64,000 nt of DNA from Silene latifolia (Eukaryota; Streptophyta; Magnoliopsida; Caryophyllales; Caryophyllaceae): the NCBI RefSeq assembly GCF_048544455.1, contig NC_133538.1:456147311-456211310 (forward strand). Reading direction: 5' to 3'. Below the pieces are notes generated by a model. The model had not been told where the DNA came from and ran no database searches. It saw nothing but the letters and a program-made list of their open reading frames with translations. Positions 46,349 through 58,213 of the stretch are shown in pieces. Made by a program: the position numbers and the translations under genes. The stretch's first letter is position 1. Each line of letters starts with the position of its first letter.

Positions 46349-48328
46349 AACTCACATGAATATTTTATGTATTTCATGTAAAATATTATATTAATGTGAT
46401 TAATATTTCATGATTTATGAATTTTTTGTTTAAAAATGGCATAAAAGGAGGTTAAAATGACTAAAAATGGTTAAACTTACTCTCTGACCTTGAAATTTTT
46501 ATATGACCTCACATGAATATTTTACAAGTTATGTAAAATTTCGTATTAATTGGATTAATATTTCATGATTTAGGATTTTTATGAGATAAAAATGGATTAA
46601 AAGAGGTAGAATGGTTAAAAATAGTTATATTTCGAATTAGCCATGAAACTTTAATATGTTGTCACATGCATAATTTACAGAGTGTATGTAAATTTCGAGA
46701 TTAAATGATCTCATTTAGCATGATTTATGAATTTTTAGTGTAAAAATGGCATAAATAGTGACTATTTTAGCATAAATTGCTAAAACAAATTGCATAGCAT
46801 GAGAGAATTATTTTAGGTTGCATAAATATCCCACTAATCATATATAAGGTTTTAAAATAGATTGGATTGGTTTTTGTATACTTTAGATGTTTTATGAGAT
46901 AAAACCGATAAATTGCAACTATATTTTGTCAAAATAAATTCAAAAATTTTAACCATGATTTTTGACATTATGAGAGTCATGGAATTATCCAGAATGTTCA
47001 AAAATTTAAAATTCAAATTTTGAAATTATTGTAATTTACTTTGAATTTATTTCATAAATATTATGATTTTAAGGTAAAAAATGAGCATAAAACTTAAATC
47101 AAGTTGAATTATTGTCAAAAATTGAGTGATGACTATATTTTGAGTTCTAAAAGTGTTAGGATAATTAACTTGAGATTAAATGTGATTTAAGTGTTAATTT
47201 GTGATTTTAAGAAGTTACGATCACGCATTTCCATAAAACCGGGTTATATATAGGATATAAGTTAAATAGGGTGATTTGGCACATAATTTAGCATGATAGA
47301 TACATATTATAATGCTGCATATTTCAATTGTTGAATGTCTATTATTTATATAATTTTGAATTATGTAATTTTATATTAGTATGGCCTTAGTTTTAATCGA
47401 TATTACCCGTAACGAAAGGGAATATTGATTCGATTGTAATTTAATTTGATCTCGTATCACTTTTATTTTTTATTAGTTTTTTCATTTTACAAATGTATAA
47501 TAGGAATAGCTTTGTATTTTTAATATTATTTGTAATCATGGAGTATCTTCAAAGACGGTGCCATTCAGAAAGGTGATCCGACGAAGACGGTGTTCTTGGG
47601 AGGCGCGCCACTTGAAGATTCAAGGGACCAAAGGAGTTGGTTTCCGAATATGTAATAGATTATTTGATTTTCTATTTTAGGAAGGCCATAATACTAGGAA
47701 TTTACTTTTATTGCTTTGCATTTATTTTAATATGTTGCATGCATTGCCAAATCGCCATAACAACACATGCATTTCATATCGAGTCATCGACCGTGTAAAT
47801 TATATTTATCGTAGTTCACCGCTTTAATTCACTTAAAACGTGATAGATAATAAATTGAAAAGACCTCTCACTTTTAATAATTGAGAATTAGCCTTACCAA
47901 ATAGTAGAAACCATAAATCCCAATTTCATAAGGAAGTACATTCGGCTCACCGGGGTACTAAACTTGTTACGTTGGGTAAGTGGGTAATAAAATGTTATTA
48001 CATCGAAATTTGGATTGAGCTCAACGGAAGTATTCGTGACCGTAGTCGCATGTGTTCCGGGCTAAAGATAAAAATTAGAGTAATTTTTATCGACCGAGAG
48101 TTCTAGAAGTAGAATCGATTAAGAGGTTAATCCATCGAGTTATATTAATAAGGGGTGACTCGGCTCACCGTACCCGTATTAATATGAATTTGGATCTCGG
48201 AATCATTTATAGTAGTTGGGTAGAGGTCACTATATAAATGCAATACTTGTAGTGAAATTTACGAGTATTATTAAAACGATAGATGTTTATTATTTCCTTC
48301 ATTTATGTTTTTTTGTTTATTATACGCA
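46349..48328 (+). other. Remaining leader of Copia A
   Basis: AT-rich leader resuming after Athila1, aligned by eye with the leaders of Copia B and C. A conserved block at about 47546-47650 has two AAGACGGTG words and GGACCAAAGGAGTTGGTTTC. Nearer gag it carries GGCTCACCG modules and a conserved CGTAGTCGCATGTGTTCCGG (about 48043). No ORF. Confidence 0.75.
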
Positions 48329-48863
48329 ATGAATTCATCTAATAATCCTACACCAATCACCCTTAATTCATAGCTCCAATCATACGATGAAAAGCGCTCC
48401 GAGTATGACAATGATACGATTAGTGAATTACGCGTTGGCATTGGTCAGGATGGAAATTTTTGCTTCTTTACCACCTCCATACCACCCACTTCAATATTAA
48501 TGCCCACCACTTTGATAAGAAAATCTCGCTAAACCAAAGGTATCCTTGTTTGAAGAAACAAGGAGAAATATTAAATTCAGTGGGAGTTCTAGCAAGAGTG
48601 TCCTTGCAAATGAAAGGTGTATAGGAAATATTAAAGGGAAGGCAAAGATGGGTGAGAAACCCAAACCTGATAATGAATTGGAAATGGTTAGCGGGACTAC
48701 CAAAACCAAGACCAAGAAGGGTGCCCAATCCTATGAGGAATGTCATTATTGTAATGTCATGGGCCATTGGAAGCGAAATTGCCCCAAGTATTTGGGAGAT
48801 ATCAAAGTTGGACTTATCACTCCAAGTGGGACTTGGAAATGTGGAAAAGCTAAACAAGAGTGA
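48329..48863 (+). pseudogene. gag: Copia A gag remnant
   Basis: The ATG at 48329 sits where gag begins in Copia B, but most of the capsid region is missing. From about 48546 a frame encodes a basic linker and the zinc knuckle CHYCNVMGHWKRNC (CX2CX4HX4C) followed by PKYLGDIK, as in Copia B and C. Non-functional. Confidence 0.8.
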
Positions 48864-48949
48864 GATAAATCTCCGACAAGGAAATGGTGCTAGGGTAGCC
48901 ACCACTTCGAGAGGGACTTGTGTACTTGTTTTAGCTAATAGCTTTGAGT

Positions 48950-51500
48950 TGTAATCAACATAGTTGTGATTATGTACCCATTTTGTCTAAAACGTTATTT
49001 CCATTTCTATGTTAGACATGAAAGGATTTATTTTGTTGAAAATAGACATGGCTGTGAGCCATGTCACTTATCTTTATGATATACAAGTTTTAGACACATC
49101 CAACTTAAGCAAAGATATCTTCATAATACAATCCAAAAGACTCATAACAAGTAATGGTATTATGAGTAATCCAAATGATTTGTACATTTGGCTTTTTCGA
49201 TTTGGTCACATAAATTAAAAACGCATTAAAGGCTAGTGTCGACTAGATTTAATGAACCATTTGATTTTTAATCATATGGAATATGCGAATCTTGTCTCCT
49301 TTGCAAAATGATTTGTACTCCCTTTAGTGGTAAAGGGACATGAGCAAGTGATTTGTTGGAACTAATACATGCCGATGTATGTCTTCTAATGAGCATCACC
49401 GCAAAGGGAATTTATGACTATTTCGTCACTTTTATCAATGATTTAAGTATATATGGGTATATTTACTTAATCAAATATAAAGTGAAGCATTTGAGAAATT
49501 TGAGAAATTCCTAAATGACGTAGAGAACCAATTGAACAAAATACAAAAGCATTACGATTCGATCGTAGTGGCAAAGATCTTAGTAATGAATTTGATTTAT
49601 TAAATATGGATTATGACCAAGTGTCACTACTCATAAGATCAAACTAAAATGAGTCGGTTTGAGTTAAAGAACTCAATTTTGGGAATTTGCAATCCAAAAC
49701 GGACAAGTAATTCTAAACGGATGGTCAACCATAAGATACCTAAAATAGAGAGTCTATTAAACAGATGACATGGATAAGACTCGCATATCACATGAATCAA
49801 GCTGCCATGATAGGGATGGCCTTTTGAAAGCTAATGCATAGTTTAGATAAACTCCTAATACTCCACTATATATATATTTGTAACTCACAAAGCTATCTCT
49901 CAAGAAGATAGATGTATTTCTGAGAGATAGAGTGGGAGTAGATTGGATCATTACAAACATGTCTTATAGTGTTACTTTGGGAAATTAATAGAACTATAAT
50001 CTATAAAGATAATAAAGATAGAGTGGGAGTATAGTTGAACTATAATCTATAAAGATAGAGTGGGATCATAGTTCAGTGAGAGTTTAGCGCACATGTCTTA
50101 TTGTTAAAATATTGCTTTGTGAAAGTAATGGTATTATGACCTTGTCCCAAATCGACCTTGTTACATACGAGCCATAGCATTACAATCCAAAAATTGTTAC
50201 TCAAGAGTAGATTTACTTTAAGGCGAGGGTCTCCTCAAAAGTAAATAGAGCTTTAGAGTACTTAAATGCATAGATTAACATGAAGATGTTGATCAAGATA
50301 AATTATGTTAGGAATTGCCACATTTCATTTGATGAATGGCAAATGATAATTAAAATTGGCTTTTCTAAAATGGGAATTTAGAAAAGGTATGTGTTTGGAA
50401 CACAAAACCTTAGATAAAGATCTAGGAATCCTAACATATTATGCGTAGCTATCTTAAGTGATCCTAGAATGGTCTTAAGCAAGCATTAAAGGATTATACT
50501 TTTCGTTCATGTGATAATTGAGAATGGGTTCATTCACATGATTGAAGAATCATGATTATACATGAATTTAAGTGGGAGCTAGAATTATTTTTTCATGTCT
50601 TATATGTTGATAACATATTACTTATTGAGAATAATGTACCAATGCTTTCTTCTCTGAAAGATTGATTGGGAGACTTGGAAAGGGGTGCAAAGTATTCTAT
50701 ATTTTTGAATCTATGAGAGAGAATATTAGCATAGAATTAAGAGTCTTATGATGATAAGATCTTTCGTATCTGTTTAACATCAATAAGATTGAATGGATTA
50801 TTCACGTTGATGGAAGTGGAATTACTATGATGGAGTCATAGTCGTTCACTGAACCTATTAAGTTGTTGATTACATGAAATCGTTTGCTAATATTTCTGCC
50901 ATTAGAATGATCATGTATGCTAACAGACGCACACGCCGTGATGAAGTATATGCTGGGAGCATAATAAGTCAATAACAAGATCATTCCCATGATATGGCCT
51001 GTGAAAGCCTTAAAGAACATCCTTGAGATTCTTGAGAAGAATTAAGGATTCATTCATATGTTTGGATGATAAACTAAATTACGTGTTGAAGGGTTACACA
51101 AACTTTAGTTTCCAAACCCAAAAGGATTTGTTGAAATCCTAGAATGTCTTATTGACTTGGGAGTAAAAGACTAGAAAAGTGTTTTAGTTTCGTGCATTGC
51201 AAATTCTACAAAAGGAATCTAAGTAAATTGTGATAAAATGGTCAACGTAGGGATTAAGGGTGAATCCTTCTACAAATGACTTTATCACAAGTTATGTGAT
51301 AACAGTGGGAGCATCTTTCAAGTTAAAGAGCCCAAGCCTAGTAAGAAGACTAGACAAAAACTTAGAGATAAATTCAAGTTATTGGAAATAACATTGAATA
51401 AAAGGAAATAGCAATTGAGAAAGTTGGAATATATGGATATAAGGCATATCCACTTGCCAAGATTTTATTGCATTTCGACTAGTGTAAAAGATACACTAAA
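48950..51500 (+). pseudogene. pol: Copia A pol remnant
   Basis: Decayed polyprotein with many stops and shifts, identified by residual motifs in order. Around 49170-49225 is a gag-pre-integrase block LYIWLFRFGHIN. Around 49340-49520 are integrase-like words (LLELIHADVC and GIYDYFVTFINDLS). Near 50600 is a reverse transcriptase YVDD-type motif altered to YVDN. Near 51300-51310 is an RNase H CDNSG word. The length from knuckle to RNase H is shorter than usual for copia, so internal deletions are likely. Confidence 0.8.
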
Positions 51501-52278
51501 GATTATAAGATATGAAGTAGTAATAGTATATTGACTATTCATATGTGATAATCGCATTTATCGTTTGAGTTTCATTAAACTCACCCGTCACCTTGTCGTA
51601 TCCGAATGGGTTGTAGAGACAAATTGAACCCCATTAAAGTGAACTGGATTGACATGGTATTCGCCCTTAGTTACTTATATGAGGTGACATCTCCAAGTGA
51701 CTAGAGTGTGATGCGATTGATGGCAAGTTCAAGTGCCATAGAGTCATACGGGATGACTAGTGGATCACATAGGCAGACTGTATGGGACACTCTGTCGGGC
51801 AGTGACCGCTTATAGAGTTCTGGTAATTCGTAAAGCCTTGTCGTGTCAAGAGCTACTATCGTGTTCTTATGAGTCAATTCTTTTGACTAGAGACTATTCG
51901 CCCAAGTTGGCGCAAATTTCTGATTAGCTTTAATTTGTGCTCTACGACTGTCGTAAATGAGGGCAAATGGGTATATTTTGGGTTATGATGAACTGTGGCT
52001 GAATGAAGGCAGTAGTGCGATAGGAATTGTTCACCCCTTGTCAGGGTTGTTTAAAATCTCTAGGCCACTCGAGGAGTAGTTAACTGGAAATACGTGGCCA
52101 CGCTCGGAAGGTATCTATGGTAGATAATTCCGGTCAAACAGTTACTCTCCAGATCGAGGAAACCACTCATGATATTATCAAGTGTAAGTACGACCTGCAA
52201 GACACGTTGCATTGAGTGGGAGATTGTAATAGGACAAGAGAATTGGTGACGCACACTTGTCTCGGACAAGTGGGAGAT
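51501..52278 (+). other. 3' untranslated region and polypurine tract of Copia A
   Basis: About 780 bp with no ORF. It ends in GACAAGTGGGAGAT next to the LTR, the usual copia plus-strand primer. A similar GAGTGGGAGATTG lies about 60 bp upstream (52214-52226). Confidence 0.75.
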
Positions 52279-53554
52279 TGTTGGAATATGTTTCCTCAAC
52301 AATAGTGCGATCACATGATATAATATCATAATTAAATCTCATATTAAGAATACGAAAGGGATGATTCATTATATAGTCAACTGATCATCATTAATCGGTA
52401 ATGATTGGCTAACTAGAGTTTGACATTACTGTCGTATGACGGTGGTGGTCAGTTGATCCCTTTAGGTCACACCTATAGGATGAGGCCCAAATAGATATTT
52501 TATTAATTGTATACGATATAGATTAATTAATTCCTTAATTACGGGAGTTGGATTTTACGTCTTATTGTAATATGATTAAATAAGATTTAATTTAGTAATT
52601 AAATTTTAAGTTACTATATTGTTTGAGGTTTTATATAAGTTTTGAGGTAGAGGTAATTGGTTATTTAAAGTTACAAAGAGTTGTAATTTTAACTAACTAG
52701 CAATTGAAGGACCCATTATACATTGATATAATGGTAGTATACTACTCAAAAGTGGAGTGTATATTATATTATTAATTGTAATATTTAATTGTTAAATGAT
52801 TACATTAGTAATTAATTATGTAAGATAATTGAACATGTGACTTATAAACATTTGTGGGACAAATGTCAAAAGGCAAAAATGGACTAAGAGTTCATCATAT
52901 AGCCGGCTATATAGAGCAAAAGATGCTCAATTTTGTCTTGTTCATTTGTGTTGGAATAAAGCATGATAGTGCCACTTCTATGACACACTTATATAATTGT
53001 TTCCTACACTCTACCTATAATATAAAAACAAGTAAAAACAAGAGAAATAAGATTCTCTTATGATGAAGGAGCAACCGGTTTTGCTCTTCAAATAGGGAGC
53101 ACTTGTTGCTCATTTTTCTACTCTCACTATGCTTGTTTTTGTGCTTATTTCTCGTCACATGCAAAATCCTCATACAACTCTAAAACACTAATACTCTTCA
53201 ACTATTACTAGAAGTAGTAATACTAGAAATATTAGTAATATTAAGGAAGCATTTCTATTATATATCTAGTTAATATTAGTAGGAATTTTTGGGTTGAATC
53301 TTGGGTGCAACTTATTGGAGTGTCTTCCATACTTGGAGTCTTAGGAGGATCATCCAACATATTAAGCTCAAGAACAAATAAGGAAGGTGACCTTATTTGT
53401 GCCCTATGTTTCGAACCATATACAATGTTAGGGACATTGTTTTTCTCATAATCTCTTATTTTGTTATGCATGCACTAGATCTAAAGAGCAAATAATTAAG
53501 AAGTTAATTAGTTCACTATTAGAGGAGTCTAATAAGAGGTAAATAAACCTAACA
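52279..53554 (+). mobile_element. 3' LTR of Copia A
   Basis: 1276 bp, TGTTGGAATATG...CCTAACA. Followed by the target duplicate AATTC (53555-53559), after which intron 1 of the Tat1 antisense gene resumes. Confidence 0.92.
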
Positions 53555-55039
53555 AATTCTTTTCCCTGCATTCACTTTTGATTAGAATAATTTGTGCATT
53601 AAATTTTGAAAATAGGCTTACTTGAATTGTCGTTGTAGTGGCTGATTGGGCTAATAATCCTGATGGTGAAGGATCAGCTGACCAGATTGCTGGTTTCATG
53701 GCTTTGCCTGATGAGGAGAGGACGTGTCCTGCCTTTCTTGGGCAAGCACCTATGCCTCATTTTAAGAAAGCTAAGTTGAGTACCTATAAGGCTGTTAGGG
53801 GTGCCAAAGTTTCAGGGGCTTCCTCGTCAGGCAGTGAGTTTATTGTCTCTTCTTTGTAAATTTTTTTGTCTGAACACATGTTAGTATTACTGATATAGGG
53901 TTTCGTCGTGTAGCCACCAGGGCTTCTGCCAGGATTGCCAACTTTGGGCTATCTTTAGTGAAAGCAGGCGTTTCTCAGATCATAGGGGAGAAATCACGCA
54001 GCACTGAGGCTATGGGAAGTGATAACACATTGCAAGTTCATGCACCTACCCAACAGGCTCAACTGGTGTCTCCCCTAAAGGTTGTGACTGATGAGCCTGA
54101 TCGTGCTGACAAAAGAAAAAGGTCAGATGAGACTTCAGAGGGAGTTGATGAGGTTAGGGGAGTGAGGGCCAAGCTTGATGAAGTTCAATTTGCTAAGGAA
54201 CAGATCCAGGATCACTCTTTCTTGGTTGACGATCCCTACTACAAATATCAGGCTGAGGAGTCGTCTGCTCGGGCATTGGCTGCTATGTATCGTTCCAGGG
54301 ACTATGCTTCTAACCTGGTTACTATGCTTCAGGAGGTAATGACTCTTTTCTCCTTAGTTTTATTTTGGTTGTGTGTTTTTTGTTTTGTCTTGCCTGATTT
54401 GTGGTCTTTTTGTAAAATTTAAATGATATGTTGAGGGGTGCCTGTCAGCTGGAGTCTTCAAATGGTGTCAAAGATACTTTGGATTGGGAGGTGCAATGCC
54501 TGAAGAAGGATACTGAGTCCCTGAAGACGGATTTAGAGGTGCTGAAAACGGAGAATGAGTTTTTAAAAAAGGAAAATGAGGCAGGGAAAGCACGGCTAGT
54601 TGTGGAGACATCAAAGCTGGGTTCTGCTCAGAATGATGTGAAGTCCATCCAGGCCAAGCTTAACATCGTTCAGGAAGAATTGAAGGCTGAGAAGCAGGCT
54701 ATGCAGGATTAGCTGAAGGTGAATGAGGAGCTAGATGATGAGAGGGACTTGGTGTAGAGTAGGTACAAAGATGCTGCCATGTATTTTTTTGGCAAGGGTC
54801 GTGTAGATGCCATGAAAGAACCCGTTGAAGTCAGGCCATAATGGAATCCTGACAAAGAGATGGCTGATCTTAATGCCACCTATCTTGACCTTTGCAAGTT
54901 ACATGCTGATGATGAGGTTGATTCTCCCCCATCCAAAGAAAAAAGTGGTGAGCCTGATGACGAAGAGGATGATGAAGAGGAGGAGGAGGAGCCTGTTGAT
55001 GAGGGCATCAGTTCTGTTACTGCTTCCAAGGCAGGTTAA

Positions 55040-55794
55040 TAGTCTAGGTTTTAGAGTAACTGTTTTTGGCCCATCCAGGGGGGATTGTTCCCTGGGCAAC
55101 TTTGGATCTGCTATTTTTGTTTTGATGCGTTTTGAAGACGTTTTCTTGTTCCTTTGAGTGTCTTGGTTTAATTGATTGGTACCTGTAATAATGCAATTTG
55201 AAGTATTTTGTTAGGGAAATGTCTGTTAGAAGGGCTTATGGCTCTCAATCCTTTTTAGGAAATCATGGCTTTCTGCTTGTCAGGAGGCCTTTTCTGGGTA
55301 AGAGGGGTGGTTGCCAGTCAGGAGGGATTATGGCCCTCAGCCTGTCAGGAGGGCTTTAACACAAGTGGTCTGGTCTATTCCACCATCATACTTATCTTTT
55401 TTTTTTTGTAATGAGCTCAGTTTTTGTATGTGTTTTTTGGATGTGGCAAACGCCAAGTTTTGTGAAGCATTTCTGAGATGTTGTTCAGGTTGGGTGGAGT
55501 GGACCTCAATCCTGAATATTTGTTTAAGCCTGTGACTATAATAATCTTAAATAAATTTAAAAAAGGCGTAAAACAAGTTTTCAAGATTTAACATAACATG
55601 CTAGAATTTGTACTTTAAATAAGAATTTAGCAAACAGGTTTTCAAGCAAAATGGCAGTTAGCAGGAAAGCATGTATTAATAGCATAAAGAGGTCGTATAA
55701 TTATGTTCAGGTGTTTTCGCATTTGACTTAGCCAGGTAGGAGATAAGGTTAAATGATCTTTCCTGATTTGGATCATGGGATACTAAGTTTATAC
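55040..55794 (+). other. 3' end region of the Tat1 antisense gene
   Basis: No ORF. Four TCAGGAGG words occur between 55280 and 55345. An AATAAA at 55550-55555 could be a polyadenylation signal for the plus-strand gene. It faces the end of the integrase remnant, so the two genes would be convergent. Confidence 0.5.
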
Positions 55795-57094
55795 ATGGAA
55801 TAGTTTTAGGTGGGAGATGTTCCAAGATCTGGGGATCATTTCTTTGTCTAGAGTTGTAGCCTGTAGGCTCCCTGTCCTACTATTGAGTCAATCAGGTAAG
55901 GTCATTCCCATGTAGGAGCTAGTTTGCCAGCATTTTTGTCTTTGGTATTTAGGAAGACTTTTCGCAGGACTAGGTCTCGTTCTTTGAATACCCTGATGTT
56001 TACGTTTTAGCTTCTGGCTACTGTTTGCTGGTAAGAGGCTATTCTGATCTTGGCTGCATCTCTCAATTCTTCTGTCAGGGTTAGGCTATTCTGTAGTAAA
56101 GGCTTATTCTCCTCTACGGTGTTCAGGCTGCTTCTGGTAGTTGGCACATGGATTTTCGATGGGATTACTGTTTCACAGCCATAGACCAAGGAGTAAAGGG
56201 TCTGGCCTATGGATGTCTTGGGTGTGGTTCTGTCAGCCCATAGGACTAAAGGAAGTTTTTTAACCCATCTGCCTTTTCTTCTCTTTAGTTTTTCTTCAGG
56301 CAGCTGATTACCACTTTGTTGCTAGATTCAGTATGGCCGTTGGCTTTTGGGTAGCCTGATGTAGAGGTTACTAGGTTGATATTCCATTGTGCACAAAAAG
56401 CCATTGTCCTTTTTCCCACGAACTGAGTACCATTCTCACAAACTATTTATGAGGGGATGCCATATCTACATATGATATTGCGTTTGATGAATGATATGAC
56501 ATCCTTCTCTTTGACTTGCCTGTATGAGTTAACCTCTATCCATTTTGAAAAGTAGTCGGTCATGGCTAACATAAAAACTTTTTGTCCAGGTGCTTGGGGT
56601 AGTTTGCCTACAATGTCCATTCCCCACTTCATAAATGGCCAAGGAGCTGAGATGGAGTGCAACAATTCTGATGGTTGGTGGATAAATGGAGAATGAAGTT
56701 GGCAGGCTTCACATTTGGAGCTGTAAGCTATGCAATCAACTCTAAGGGTTGGCCATAAGTAGCTTGTCCTTAGTACCTTGCTTGCCAGGCTCCTGCCGCC
56801 CTTGTGATTTCCACAGTATATATCATGTATGTCCTCAATAACCTGTTTAGCTTCATGAGGTTCCAGGCATCGCAGATAAGGTCCGGCCTGAGGCTTTTTG
56901 AACAACATGTTATTTATAATTGTATAGGTGGAAGCTTTAATTCTAAGGGTCCTTGCTTCATGCCTGTCTTTAGGTAGTATCCCCTGTAAGAACTAATCAT
57001 AGTATGGTTTAGTCCAAGAGTTTGTGTCCTCATTGATGGGACAAGTTTGGTCAGGCTTTTCAATGGTTGGTTCTAACAGATGAACGATGGGTAT
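55795..57094 (-). pseudogene. int: Tat1 integrase remnant
   Basis: Integrase inserts element cDNA into the nuclear genome. On the minus strand from 57094 the frame shows the RNase H-integrase junction, then GPYLRCLEPHEA, the zinc-binding region with CGNHKGGRSLA and CEACQLH, and the catalytic core start [14 protein letters not shown] and TDYFSKWIE. Tat-type residues are clear. The frame breaks near 56447, resumes at 56189 with LVYGCETVIPSKIH (LVYG from 56192), and breaks again. The C-terminal domain can be followed to about 55795 with stops. One TAG lies near 56995. The upstream part is cut off by Tat2 at 57095. Confidence 0.88.
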
Positions 57095-57875
57095 TGTTTT
57101 GGCAGGATTTTTACTGAATAAGAATGTCCTGCCAGGGAAGATGTTAAGGGGTGATCTAACTCAATTTGACTCGCCTGACTAATGTAATTAAATAGAAAAA
57201 CAAGCAGAAAGTAAAGACACAAGGATTTATACGTGGAAAAACCCTGGGAATAAGGGAAAAAACCACGGGCACCAAGCCAGGAGGGGATTTTACTATGATT
57301 TTGGGTTGCCTGACAGGGGATTTGTATGTCAGGCGTTTTGCTAAATAAGACAGGTTGTAAATAATTTAATATTGATTACAATAATGTGAGTAATAGTGTG
57401 ATTGCACGAGTGAATAAGCAAGCGTCCTTTTTCTTCCTTCCTTCATGCTATATATATTGATATTCCAACGGTGCTTTTTGAGTTTGTTTAGGGTTTCCTG
57501 GTAAATAGGACCCGTGGCCTATTTACCCGGAGGTGGTTGTGTGTTCTTGTTTTATACTCCAGCTCCTGCCTTTGATTATTTCCTCTATATTCTCTTCTTG
57601 TACGTTTGAATAGGTCTTCCTTGTTTATAGGGAGTTTGTTCATAGCTTTATTGTGCTTTTCTTCCCGCCTGACCAGCTTTAATGGTGCTGCCTTCGTGCC
57701 TGTTATAGTCTTTCTTTGGGCGAGGCTTTCTGGTTGCCTTACCCTGTGCTTCCCTCCTGCTTGGTGCCTGTCCAGGCACTCCAAATGCCTGGCTTTAAGT
57801 ATTTCTTCTTCGGGTTTAGCTTTGGACATTACCTGATTCTTTGTCTGGTCAGGGAGGACAATTCTGGGCCCAACA
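57095..57875 (-). mobile_element. 3' LTR of Tat2
   Basis: 781 bp; plus-strand ends TGTTTTGGCAGG and GGGCCCAACA. The TATA box is at about 57449-57457 and the inverted repeat TAAATAGG/CCTATTTA at 57502-57525. It contains GCCTGTCCAGGC (57766-57777); Tat1 has GCCTGCTCAGGC at the equivalent place. Confidence 0.85.
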
Positions 57876-58213
57876 ATTGCCCCTTATCTTCTTATTCCCT
57901 AATGGATCTGGCCAGGAATAAGGAGATAAAAATTTGGGCCAGGCAAAAAACGTATAGGAATATTTTACCGGAATAGAATTTGTGTTTGGTTCAACTTCTA
58001 TAACGGCTATTTTGCCATTAATGGGGTAGATTCACAAAACCCTAGGAGAGTTATGATTAGGTTTATCCACTTGTTTTTGCCCGTTTGTGTTTGGGCTATA
58101 AATAATTTCTTCCGTTTTCCTTTGCTTTCACATTACCAATCTTCAAACTTTTCTTTCTCTCTCTAAAATTCCTTTTGCAAAAGAAAATCAGTCTTCAATT
58201 AAATCTATAAAAT
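57876..58213 (+). promoter_or_regulatory. Tat2 purine tract, hairpin, and antisense promoter
   Basis: On the minus strand AAGATAAGGGGCAAT (57876-57890) is the plus-strand primer. The flanking hairpin arms CTTATTCC (57891-57898) and GGAATAAG (57915-57922) are perfectly complementary. For the opposite strand, TATAAATA at 58097-58104 lies 117 bp before the antisense ATG. Confidence 0.65.

Larger units (their letters stand above)
13179..53554 (+). mobile_element. Copia element A, full length with nested insertion
   Basis: LTRs 13179-14445 and 52279-53554 flank the element. The 5-bp duplicate AATTC is at 13174-13178 and 53555-53559. Its own DNA is 13179-14739 plus 46349-53554, about 8.8 kb; the remainder is Athila1. 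The two LTRs differ by roughly twenty substitutions and a few small indels by eye, including about 13 bp missing from the left LTR near 13790, so the insertion is not recent. The coding region is heavily decayed. Confidence 0.92.
13171..53638 (+). other. Intron 1 of Tat1 aORF, expanded to 40 kb
   Basis: The donor GTAAATTC at 13171 and acceptor TTGTAG at 53633-53638 are both intact. In Tat2 the same intron is 87 bp (58908-58994). The difference is entirely the Copia A insertion and its nested contents. Confidence 0.75.
12477..55039 (+). pseudogene. Spliced antisense ORF of Tat1 (aORF), split by Copia A
   Basis: A gene on the strand opposite to the host retroelement, between integrase and 3' LTR. 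Proposed exons: 12477-13170, 53639-53833, 53899-54335 and 54449-55039, all with GT-AG; the last acceptor is the least certain. Together they would encode about 638 residues. Exon 1 has a lysine/arginine-rich start, then a domain with SPGWFCIFEWAFKG and KNVYHLK that resembles the plant gypsy-type Transposase_28 family (recalled, not searched). Exon 3 carries basic KRKR segments. Exon 4 begins with a heptad-like coiled coil and ends in a D/E-rich tail. Exon 4 has three in-frame stops (about 54710, 54754 and 54838), each one C-to-T change from CAG or CAA. Copia A begins 8 bases after the exon 1 donor. Function unknown. Confidence 0.75.
11341..57094 (-). mobile_element. Tat1, Tat-lineage Ty3/gypsy element (left part)
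   Basis: The 3' part of a minus-strand Tat-lineage (Retand/Ogre-like) element: 3' LTR 12122-11341, purine tract, an antisense spliced gene, and an integrase remnant. Its own DNA is 11341-13178 and 53555-57094; the 40-kb gap is Copia A and everything nested in it. It is cut at 57094/57095 by Tat2 between RNase H and integrase, so the rest of pol and the 5' LTR must lie right of the window. It is inserted in the DUF4218 exon of the CACTA transposase. Confidence 0.85.

Noticed and set aside
48468..48905. 145-residue minus-strand ORF with hydrophobic segments
   Set aside because: Antisense to the Copia A zinc-knuckle remnant, which is clearly homologous to Copia B and C gag.
57488..57976. ORFs in the Tat2 LTR
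   Set aside because: They lie across LTR U3 and its boundary, and the equivalent Tat1 LTR region does not keep the frames.
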